Shown here: positions 1-10,800 of the stretch, one piece after another | How the letters are laid out: every line of letters starts with the position of its first letter | How positions within the stretch are numbered: position 1 is the stretch's first letter | Source: Mytilus trossulus | Taxonomy: Eukaryota > Mollusca > Bivalvia > Mytilida > Mytilidae | Reading direction: 5' to 3' | Length of the DNA stretch: 64,000 nt | Assembly (NCBI RefSeq): GCF_036588685.1 | Contig: NC_086374.1 | Coordinates: 24,420,886 to 24,484,885 of the forward strand | Notes under the pieces: generated by a model | The model's database searches: none | Told to the model about the DNA's origin: nothing | What the model saw: only the letters and a program-made list of their open reading frames with translations | Made by a program: the position numbers and the translations under genes

Positions 1-488
1 AAACAGAAAAGTCATTGTGCTTTGAAGCAAACTCTGGTTTTTAGAAGTGTACCCTTCACTTGTGTAATATCCAATATTTGAGATGGCTTTTTTCTCTTTT
101 TGCTTTTGAGCACATTTTGACCTTCGCTTATTCTGCGGTGTTATGCCCCACCTACGATAGTAGAGGGGCATTATGTTTTCTGGTGTGCGAGTTGGGCATC
201 CGTGTACTGAAGACACATTCTTGTCTGGGTTTTTTTTCGTAAAAGAATTGTTGTTACAAATTGATAAACAAACACCAAAATAAATGATTCGGCTGATATG
301 CAGCTCTAGGAGTGTTGTCTAAATTCCCATCTTTAAACGATAGACTATACATTGGTGTCGAACTGTTTAATGATATTCCTACATTTCCGTTTAACAAAGG
401 CTTGTTCCTAATTACAATCTGAATGAACCATAGATACATCCTCTGGATAACGGATGATAATGCTAAAACATACAATAGTGAACACCAT
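1..488. repeat. Segmental duplication, copy 1 (truncated by window edge)
   Basis: Almost identical, apart from scattered substitutions, to 2504-2992 in the same orientation; homology stops at about 488, where the flanks diverge. It contains a short piece of the dispersed 'gccccacctacgatagtaga' repeat (about 140-235). Minus-strand open frames in both copies are shared and therefore are not independent evidence for a gene. Confidence 0.85.
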
Positions 489-687
489 CTATTTCGAATA
501 CATGTTAGTTTACTTCTAATTTCATAGTTACGACTTTGTCTCCAGATCTGCAAAAACTTGTATCACCTTCATCAGACAGCATATATGTTAAAAGTGTATG
601 TAAATGACAAAAGTGATCATTACAGAGCTACAACCAACGTTTATACCAATAGATCTCCTGTCGTATTAAAACGTTCTTTTCGACAAA

Positions 688-1342
688 GGGTGCTATAAAC
701 AGTTTCGTATAAAAAAAAACTAGGGGTTATTCCCCGACTAAAAATAGACTAGGAGGGAAGTCCCTTTTTATCATCATAATTGGTAAAAAAGTATCATGTT
801 TTTTATATTTGATTGTAAAAATAAGTTAATTAGCTTCAATTAAAACAGGTTGAATGATTAAATATTTTTTAAAAATTAGATTAAATACACATGTTTTAAG
901 GGGAGACAAACTGTAAACATCCTGGTTTTTTTGCAGTGAAAAGTGCAAAACTTATTTGCACCCACTGTAGCTCTTTTCGGAGCAGGCGAACGTAGCCTGA
1001 AGCATAAATTTTAAGAAAGACCAGGTAAAAACCTATGAAATTCATACAGTTTTAAATATGAAAAATGTGCATGTATCATGTCTGCATGGGTGTGCACATG
1101 GCCTAATTTCATGTTTTTTATGCATAGATTAGGCAATGTTTTTCCCATTTTCTCTGGATAAAACTTTTTGGTTCTATTAAAAGTACAATTTATTTTTATT
1201 TCATTATAAACTAGAGAAAATTATGATTCTAATGATATCAAGTTTTATACAAGTATCTTCATTAACATTAACACCACTAAGGGTCAATTATAGATGGTCC
1301 CTCAAAATATGAAGTCATAGAAAAAAACTGTTGATTGCACCC
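688..1342 (+). mobile_element. Non-autonomous element with imperfect 19-bp TIRs, copy A (655 bp)
   Basis: The left end reads GGGTGCTATAAACAGTTT and the right end, reverse-complemented, reads GGGTGCAATCAACAGTTT, differing at two positions. A second copy in the opposite orientation lies at 44512-45166 and has the same length. The shared interior includes a segment near 960-1000 containing GGAGCAGGCGAACGTAGCCT. No transposase frame is visible, so it is a non-autonomous DNA transposon or MITE; no clear target-site duplication was seen. Confidence 0.65.
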
Positions 1343-1639
1343 AAATACATATCGCATTAAAAGTTACTTCAAAATAAATTTGTCCACTTTTTAGGTAGTA
1401 ACCCCCTCCGATCCGGTCCTTTATTGATAAACTCGTAGAAGAAAGAAAGAAACACTCAAACAAATCTGTTTTTGTCATATTGAGCATCACAATACACATT
1501 ACAATTGATTGGTTAAATTATTCTATTATATTTATAAACAACCTTATAACTATACTTTTAACTGGCTTCGATGAGCTTCGTGGTGGGTAGTTTTCGTTTA
1601 CCCACCAAGAGCACCATTTGTTATTTGGTTAGATCTTTA

Positions 1640-2250
1640 TAGAAAATGAAGGGATATGAAGTAAATATGCATGGGTCAAAATCCAACACAATACATAAAA
1701 CTAAAACAAATTATCACATCCCGTCATTGTGTTATTGGTCTATGAAAAAATTGTATTCTTGTCTTTGGTTTCTACTAATTAATGTGTTTTATCTATATAC
1801 CTTTATATGTCTTTGGTACTGTACTAAACATCTCGTTATTGTGCTATTGTAATACAATGTGTACTCTTGTTTTTCATTTTTTTTTTTGCTGAGGTGCTTT
1901 GTTTATATGCTTTTTGTGTTTCTTTGATACATATGACGTGGCTGTGTACTTATACATCACGTCATTGTGTTATTGTTCTATGATTATTTTTGTATTCTTA
2001 TCTTTGATTTTTTCTAATGTGTTTCGTCTATTTGCACGACCACCAGGTGTGATTTCTTTGGCAAACAAACAGTAAATGTCGTCATTTTCCATCGAATACG
2101 TAATAAACTTGAACTGTTCAAAACCACTGGTGTTGGCAGAAACGTATGCGATTGTCACTTTTGTTGATTGTGTCCTTACAGTCCTTTGATGGTTAAACAA
2201 AATGTTTTGGTGATATTCTGTTTTTATATATTTAGTTGCATTGCCTACTG
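1640..2250. repeat. Degenerate AT-rich tandem repeat of roughly 110-130 bp units
   Basis: Units built around 'cattgtgttattgt...tgtattcttgtctttg...gctaatgtg' recur at about 1730, 1835 and 1960, and again at 3040-3240. Open frames inside are low-complexity and differ from unit to unit, so I read none as genes. Confidence 0.55.
1990..2200 (-). other. Weak coding-like fragment
   Basis: A minus-strand frame reads with normal amino-acid composition over about 50 residues (around TKVTIAYVSANTSGFEQF). It is not low-complexity and could be an exon or a pseudo-exon of an ectodomain. No family was recognised and splice sites are ambiguous, so this is only a pointer. Confidence 0.2.
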
Positions 2251-2257
2251 GTCTTGT

Positions 2258-2675
2258 TTAATTATGACTTTGTAAGAATGTGTCAAAGTTAAAAGATGAC
2301 ACAGATACAAGTGGGACAAAATTGTATTCCAAGCTCTGACTCTCAGGCAAGTTTACCTCTTCCAGAGATTTATTTATCTCTAAAGGTTCACTGGTGGCCA
2401 TTGAATTACTATAATTATTATCTAGTGTTCTATCGAATACAATTATAGATACTTTCTTCCATAAGATGATCATCACGATCAACATCGACATAGTCTCGTG
2501 GAGAAAACAGAAAAGTCATTGTGCTTTGAAGTAAACTGTGGTTTTTAGAAGTGTACCCTTCACTTGTGTAATATCCAATATTTGAGCTGGCTTTTTTCTC
2601 GTTTTGCTTTTGAGCACATTTTGACCTTCGCTTATTCTGCGGTGTTATGCCCCACCTACGATTGTAGAGGGGCAT
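2258..2675 (-). pseudogene. Cytoplasmic-tail-like coding remnant, frame broken
   Basis: Two overlapping minus-strand frames each look like receptor tail. The first (2430-2675) contains tyrosine motifs such as GYYTSEGYTS, RDYVDVD and ESIYN and then stops. The second (2258-2491) continues in another frame with acidic, serine-rich sequence including SLEEVNLPE and SLEYNFVPL before its stop. A small indel near 2430-2490 would join them, which is why I call it a broken gene end. The 5' part of the first frame comes from a dispersed repeat. It resembles the style of the two receptor tails further right but I cannot align it with them. The duplicated block at 1-488 carries the start of the same sequence. 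Confidence 0.3.
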
Positions 2676-2992
2676 TATGTTTTCTGGTGTGCGAGTTGGG
2701 CATCCGTGTACTTAAGACACATTCTTGTTTGGGTTTTTTTCGTAAAAGAATTGTTGTTACAAATTGATAAACAAACACCAAAATAAATGATTCGGCTGAT
2801 ATGCAGCTCTAGGAGTGTTGTCTAAATTCCCATCTTTAAACGATAGACTATACATTGTTGTCGAACTGTTTAATGATATTCCTACATTTTCGTTTAACAA
2901 AGGCTTGTTCCTAATTACAATCTGAATGAACCATAGATACATCCTCTGGATAACGGATGATAATGCTAAAACATACAATAGTGAACACCAGT
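2504..2992. repeat. Segmental duplication, copy 2
   Basis: Direct repeat of 1-488 with only scattered substitutions. The two copies are about 2.5 kb apart and share the embedded 'cccacctacgat' dispersed repeat (about 2648-2735), so the duplication postdates that insertion. Confidence 0.85.
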
Positions 2993-2999
2993 ATATAAT

Positions 3000-3375
3000 A
3001 TACGTTTTTGTGTTTCTTTGATATATATGACGCGGCTGTGTGTTATTGTGCTATTGTCAAACAATTTGTACTCTTGTCTTTCATTTTTGCTAATGTGCTT
3101 TGTCTTTTTGCCTTATTGTATTTCTTTGATACATATGACGTGGCTGTGTTCTAAACAACCCGTCAATGTGTTGTTGTGTTATTGTCAAACAATTTGTACT
3201 CTTGGTTTTCATTTTTTGCTAATTTTCTTTTTCTATAGAGGTTTAGCTAGCTATAAAATCAGGTTTAAATGCCTGTACTAAGTTGGGAATATGACAGTTG
3301 CTATCCATTCGTATGATGTGTTTGAGCTTTTGATTTTGCCATTTGATAAGGGACTTTCTGATTTTTTTTTTGGAG
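3000..3375. repeat. AT-rich tandem units followed by a dispersed repeat
   Basis: 3000-3240 holds two more units of the 1640-2250 array. From about 3240 the sequence matches 7052-7215 ('gaatatgacagttg', 'gcttttgattttgccatttg'), a family dispersed in this window. Confidence 0.55.
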
Positions 3376-4736
3376 TTCGATATGATTGTGATATTACTTT
3401 TTGAAAAGGTTTTAAGTCATCAGATCTATACAAAGCCCATATTATCCCTAACTAAAACAACAACAGCACAAAGTTCAAATCTGGGAGTACTCGCAGTTAC
3501 TGAAAAAAATACCACTTGTGTTGTTGTTAAGCTAAAATATCAATACACATCGAACATCTAATGAATTTAGTGTAAAGACGCGAGAGAAAACATTACCTTG
3601 TCCAATGCCAACATATAGGATCTTTTATCAATTGTATTCAGTAGGTTACTGTTATAATGTTCCATTTTATCCTGTTGTGTGTATTGATTTTAAGAAACTT
3701 CGAGAAATTCTTTTTTCTTCAGATACAGGTTAAAAATTTACACAATTGTTTGAGTTGAGATAAAAGGATCGACACATTTTATTCATTTACCAATATTATA
3801 ATAAAATATTTTATTAGATTGGCGTTCTTTATCGGCGCACTTCTACATAGTCAGATGGTTATAATACAAAAGTAAATCGACACATACTATCAACTAATAG
3901 CTAGCCTACTAAAAACCTGCCATTAATCCTCCAATTTAATCATATTTTGTAATTTAATTTAGAGATTTTATTCTTTGTCTATGCACAATCAGTTGAAAGA
4001 GGCTAAAATCATCAGATACAAAGCATATACAGAACCCTTACAAAAAACACAAAAGACACATAGTACAAATCTGAGAGTTTTCGCAGTTACTGAAAATATA
4101 TAGCTAGATCAAGGCCCATAACAACTATCAAATAAATCATGTGTCTATGACTAAACAATCAGTACACATCCACTATCCGATGAATTGTTTGCCACTGGAC
4201 GATCAAGCATCCACGAAACAATCAATCCAATGGATAAGGTGGAAAAACGTAATTAACAGTGAGAGAAAAATATGACCTTCCGCAATGTCAAAATAAAGGT
4301 ATCTGTCGGTTAACGTATTCAGATTATATATGGTGTATCCAGTTATAAAACATCAAACAGTTAATGGAAAATAGGTTTTACTGCATTTGAAATTAGAGAT
4401 AATGTTACAACATAAACATGTATTGTCTGTGTGTTGAAATTATATATTTAAACGGATAAACTGTACACTTGGGTAATAAATAATTTAACTTTGAAGTTAA
4501 GTGGATCGGGAAAAAATGTTTATCTCACTAAGATTATGATACAACAAAAAAAACCTGACATTTATTAGAATTCGTCGGTTAAGGTTTCATCAAGGTTTTT
4601 TTGTCTAATAAGCCATGTTAATAACAGTTCAGTACAGTTACTATAACTCTCTCAAATAATACAATGATCGCGATTATTTCTAGTTAATACAGTTCATACT
4701 AAATTGTCCGGTTTATGTTTTGGAGGTGCAAACAAA
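3376..4736. other. Region upstream of receptor A, repeat-derived
   Basis: No gene seen. 3470-3620 and 4055-4330 are diverged direct repeats of one family ('tctgggagtactcgcagttactgaa' type). The stretch immediately before the start codon at 4737 shows no obvious TATA box. Confidence 0.4.
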
Positions 4737-4818
4737 ATGATGTTTAATCATCGAAATCCAGTGACAGTCGGATTTATTTTCTTGATTCTTCACATCATAT
4801 TGTTCTGTGACAGATCAG
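4737..4818 (+). CDS. Receptor A exon 1: signal peptide
   Basis: ATG ATG start, then a short polar N-terminus and the hydrophobic core VGFIFLILHIILF, ending with a phase-1 donor (AG|GTATGC). A TGT just before the end (FCDRS) suits a cleavage region. The second ATG directly after the first would cost one residue only. Confidence 0.75.
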
Positions 4819-7800
4819 GTATGCGTGTTATGTATATGTAGTTTTAAGTGCCAGTTAAGTGAAGTTAAATCAATGTAACCAACAGTAGTCGAGATAAAGA
4901 AATGTCATTGTTTAGGAGGTACAACAAGTCAAGGAGGTACAACAAGTTAAGGAGGTACAACAAGTCAATTTGTTAACAGTTAGAATGGGAAATGAATAAA
5001 ATGTGTCGATCCTTTTATCTCAACTCAAATAAATGTGTAAATTATTTTTCAAAATCCACTTTCTTAGAACCCTGAAAGCTAGCTTAAAGCCAATCACATT
5101 TTATATAGGAGAATGTTGGCGTACTTGACAAGGAGATCAAAATCTCAAATGTTGGTTCCACAAGTTTTCAATGTCATGTTTCATGTTGGTTCCACAAGTT
5201 TTCAATGTCATGTTTCTTTTCTTTTGATACTGATCGATAAGACACGATGATTTATAAATTGGGCGAAATGATAAAAACATCATTTTGTGGCTTATATCTT
5301 TATGAAGTATGTATTCTAGCCAAATAAAACGATATTAACATTTCAAATTATGAAGTATGTAAATAAATGTTTTTTCCAGACTAAGCTATTATTCAATAAC
5401 ATATTTAGTGCAAAGGTTTCACATGATGTCTGTGAATAAGCATTACCTTGTCTAATGCAAAAAAATAAGTATCGACAGGGTTTATTAAATATAAGAACAA
5501 TTCAAAATGTTGGTGCAAGCTTAAAATTGTTAACGCTGAAGAATAAGATTTTTCTTCATGTCAGTTATGTTGGTGGTCTTGTGCAAAACCTGCGTCTATT
5601 TAGCATACCCAACTTTTTCCAATGACGGCGTCCAAATTTCTCGCTCTTTAACTTCAGTCGACCTACTATTTTGAATTATTTCGTGAGTTTTCATTGATGT
5701 CCTTTACGGTAGATCAATTTGAATGTGAATGTCGAGCAAATTTAGGTGAGAAGTCCAGTTTGTAAATAAAGCATGTTAGTTACTGTTGGTATTAAACATG
5801 ATTAAGTGTTCTTCCATGAACATAAATAATACGACTCGTGCGTGTGGTTGGATCACCGACGGCGAAGTGCCGTAATGTGACCTCCTTTGTTATCAGAGTG
5901 TTGCCTATTTACGTTTGTCTATAAATCTCCATTATTATTGGTGCATCACCGCAATGTCCACATGACACAATATTTCTATTACAGATAGTTTAATCCAATA
6001 TTATCCACAGAAGAAAACTTGGTGGGATGCTGCTTATTTCTGTTATTTGAAAGATGGATCATTAATGGCTAATGACGGGTTAAATACCAGTATTAAAGAT
6101 ATGCCAATTGATCCTTCCGAAGAGCTAGAATTCTGGACAAGAAATAAAGTATACTCCGAGTGGATCACAATTTTCGGATGTCTTCGACTGGATAAGCTTT
6201 TTCCGAGCAAATACAAATTGTTAACGCCTGATGACAAGGATTACGTCATGACGTGCTATTTACATTGTTACAAGGGCTTTGACATGCATACATTTTTCAC
6301 CGTGAAGGTATTTTTTTGTAATACTAGTATTTAAAATGTTTATTATGCCCCACCTACGATAGTAGATGGACATTATGTTTTCTGGTCTGTGGCTCAGTCC
6401 GTCCGTTCGTTCGTTCGTCCTTCCGTTCGTCCCCCCTTCCGTTCGTCCCCCTGCAGGTTAAAGTTTTTAGTCAAGGTAGTTTTTGATGAAGTTGATTGGC
6501 AAGTTAAGTCCAACCAACTTGAATCTTAATACACATATTCCCCATGATCTTTCTAATGTTAATGCCAAATAAAAGTTTTGATCCAAATTTCACGGTCCAC
6601 TGAACATAGAAAATGATAGTGCGAAGTTCAGGATAAAGTTTTGGTTGAAGTTTTTGGTCAATGTAGTTTTTGATGAAGGCACATCAACTTGAAACTTAGT
6701 ACACATGTTACCTATGATATGCTATTTCTAATTTTAATGCCAAATAAGAGTTTTGACCCCAATTTCACGGTCCACTGAACATAGAAAATAATATTGCGAG
6801 TGGGGCATCCATGTACCATGGACACATTCTTGTTTTATAATGTTTTTATATTATTAAATTTGAAATGAAAAAAGCTTTCCCTTGAACCTCCTCCCAAAAT
6901 CAAAATTTCTATTCAAGTTCAAAGCAGGTTTCATATTCATTTCATGATTCGTCATGAAAATAATCGCAATATTTACCAGCGGGCAACAAAAACATGTTTC
7001 ACACATTGTTGTCAATATAATGGAATTTTATGCGACTGTCATAAAAGTGAGAGGTTAAGCTAGCTATATAACCAGTTTTAATCCACACCACTTTTGCATA
7101 AGGATATGCCACTACCAAGTCAGGAATATGACAGTTGTTCATTTTTCTGTTCGTTTTGTGTGTTTAAGCTTTTGATTTTGCCATTTGAGGCAAAGGACTT
7201 TCCGTTTTGAATTACATAGAAAAATCCAATTGCACGTGTTCGCTATATATTTATATAAACACTAGAACACACCCGTGATATCGCGGGTCCGTGACTGAAT
7301 TAAGGTATATAACTATGCGCAAGCCTTATTTTAGTATAAGTATTGTCATCTGATAAAGTCATGCCGATTATAAGATACACAGTTTTTCTCTGCTTTCAAA
7401 TCTTTCTGTTTGAACCCGTCGAACTGGAACTCATCAATTATTGGTAATATTAATTATTTGGAAAACAAAAGGTTCTGGAATGGAGCATTTTTTAATCAAC
7501 AACATTGTCCTATATTAGTTATAAATAAAGATGAATTCTTTGATTCGTTGTTTTACGTCATGTATGCCCACTAACAAATTGAAAACTGTTCCTCATGTTA
7601 GTCTTGTTATCTTAGAAAGTCTTACTGATTAAAATACTACAATAGGTAGCTATTTGACAATTTAGTAGTGTCAACCCTGTGGTTATGACCCGTGTATATA
7701 GCATATTAACCCTGAATACACCGTTTGGTGGTGCGCCTGTCAGATGCGGAACGTACAGATCAGGTAATAGGTTACAGGTAAATATACTATTGGTATCGGT

Positions 7801-10800
7801 ATCGGACTCGACCCGGAACTTCTTAATTATTGGCAATATTAATTACGTGGAAAACAAAAGGGCCTAGAGTGGTGTAATTTTCAATCTACACCTTTGTACT
7901 ATATTAGTGATATATAAAGTTGAATTCTTTGATTCGTCGTTTTTACGTGATGACGGCTGAAAAAATTGGACTTCGTAATTTTAGTATTATAGATATTATG
8001 TCTATATCGGGTTATATGATCGTCGATAGTCTTCGGAGGTCACCTCGATGATCAATAAGGTTGGGTCTTCACTAATACACACGATATGTTATACAAAGGT
8101 TGGGTCTTCACTAATACACACGATATGTTATACATATTATTGAGAACATGCAATCTGCTAGTTTATTTTAGACTTTAATAATTAGAATATACATTTAAGT
8201 ATATTGGTATGAAAACTTGATTCAAATCGGTTAACATGAATTTGACAGCTCATGCCCCTTTAAGAGAAATGTAATTTATTTATTTTGTGTTTATAACACC
8301 CAGGACACTAAGAAAAGATGCATTTGATATTGTTAACTGGGATGAATATTCAAAACATTTGATTCATTTAATGAAACAACACATTCTATTCATGATTTTT
8401 CCCCACATGAAATAATTGGAACAGTCATTTATATATTGTGATTTTAAAACAAAGTTTGAAACGAAAATTTTACATGTGAATGAGGTTTATCGTATGAGAC
8501 ATATACTTTATTTCAATTAAATAATGTATGCATTTCTAAATATTTTAGGGATCCTATTGCGCATGTATAGATACTAAGTTTTTATCAGAAAAAGTTGACT
8601 TAATCGACTATCGCCAAAACTGTGATAAACTATGCAAGGATGGTATTGGAATTTGTGGTGATTTCATTGAAAATGCAGAGTTTGTAACAGTGTATAGAAC
8701 AATCACTTCCGGATTTAATAGTAAGTTTGTTTTATTTATATTTTTACTTTGTGTGGTCGGGAAGAGACTACTACGGATTTCTAACTGAAAATAACACTTT
8801 GAAAAATAGTGTGTGAATCACATTGCTAGATTGACCTTCATCGGGAATGCTCAGACCCTTTTAAACTTTAAAGCCAAGAACGTATAATACTTGAATATTG
8901 TTAAGAAATAATAAAAAATAAAACGAATAACCAACTTACTTGAAAACAACGACGTATAGTCTGTAAGGTTTGGAACTTTTACATAATTTTTTTACACTTA
9001 TCAAAGGAAAATTGCCGGAAAATTAAAGAAATGTATTTTATAATTCATAACATAAGCAAATGTGGAAGACAGTGTGGAATTTATTGAAAATATTCTGAAT
9101 TATCTACCCTTTATCATAATCTTGATTGCAAAATTACACCCATAAGGGTCAAGTAATACAACCAAACAATAATTATATGCAATACAATGTAATACAATGA
9201 AATACAATGTAATACAATGAAATACAGTGTAATACAATACTTCACACATAAACTTAAAATTTGGATACATGTGTTCATGTTCATGGTGTTGGGTAACAAA
9301 ACTTTATAAAAAATATTGTTTTCTAAATTCAGACTACACCCAACTGAACAATTACTACCTTTCTCTTGGAGGACTTGAGAGGGAATGTCTCGCATTGGAT
9401 TGCGCAAATGGCAGAGCACAAATAAGACCGTGTGACGAAGAAAATGATGTTGTGTGTTCAGACGGTTAGAAACGATTGATAGTGTTGGTGGTTTTCCGTT
9501 TATTGACAAATATATGTTTATATATATGTTGTAAATATTTTTTTATGAAACAAGTGATGATTCATATTAAATTATTATTTCAAAATTTGATTTTCCGTTA
9601 AAAGTAAGCAAAACGCATTTCTGTAAAAAATGTATGCACCCCCTCTTTGATTTTTTTATTTTATTTAAAAAGGTAAAAATTCCACAACTATGTGTTATGC
9701 CATTTCTCCTCTCGAAACATTTTTAGATATTAATATTTAAAGCGCGAGGCTTGCAGATATTTTTTAATAATCTAAATTTTAACACCAATCAATCAATCAA
9801 ATATGTAGACTCAATAACAACACTTAAAATTGTGTAACTGGAAGCGGTTTTTATATTTTTGCTAAATCTTGAGTGTGAAAACAAGTCTGACTGGTCACAA
9901 TTGAATTTGATTGCCTTTGTTGGACTTTGTCTTAAGTCTATTTTTCTTATACTGTGGTATTTATAATCAAACTTGAGACTGTAGATGCATCTGTTTTAAC
10001 TAAAAGAAGGTTGTATCGCCCTAGATCACACTCATCATGGTCTTTTTGAGTTAAACGTCATAGGTCAGGTTTTGATGAATAAGTGATCATTAATTGTACT
10101 CATTTGAACAACATGACGGTTGTTACATATGGAGCAGGATCTGTTTACTCTTCTGGAGCTCATCAGTTCACTCCCGGTTTTTGGTACGATTCCTGTTGTT
10201 TTTTTATGTTGTGTTTATGTGGACTTTTGTTGTTTTTAATTATTTGCCATGCGGACAATGTTAGTTTGTTTCTAATTATCAGTTAGGACTGTTCCTTCTG
10301 GTGTTTCTTTTCAGCCTTTCTTTTGTATGGGAAGGCACTAGCTATTCAATAACTTCGTATCGATTAGTTTCTTTTGGTCTTAAATATATGACTCATTTGT
10401 TACGAAGCTTCATTATTATTTATTACACACTAACACTCATCGTTACTTCGACCAATTAATGCTGCGCTACTACTAAGGATTTCACAGTTTAAACTCATTA
10501 GTAGAAACCGTTGTCATGGCACGAATGTTAAACGATTTGTTACATTCATTTCAGGAATATCAGAATTGATAGTGTGCGACGATGCTACCATACATTGTAT
10601 TGGTGACGAGACGATCAAGATAGATCATGCTACATTTGGTCGGAATCAGAAATCCGAATGTTTTGACGATGAGTATACATCTACATGTAGCACTGATTCT
10701 CCAACTGATATACTAAGCGTCAATTGTGATGACAAGACAGATTGTAGCGTCAAATCATCCGTTGAACTGTTTGGAGATCCATGTAATGGATTGGACAAAG

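Larger units (their letters stand above)
3728..5045. repeat. Inverted repeat pair (arms 3728-3792 and 4985-5045) enclosing receptor A exon 1
   Basis: The left arm contains GAGATAAAAGGATCGACACA and the right arm its reverse complement; matching extends for about 60 bp with few mismatches. The arms lie about 1.2 kb apart and enclose the signal-peptide exon. Confidence 0.7.

Noticed and set aside
9114-9509. 131-codon minus-strand frame
   Set aside because: Opposite to a receptor A exon and running into a 10-bp microsatellite; its Tyr/Ile/Val-rich end is the repeat.
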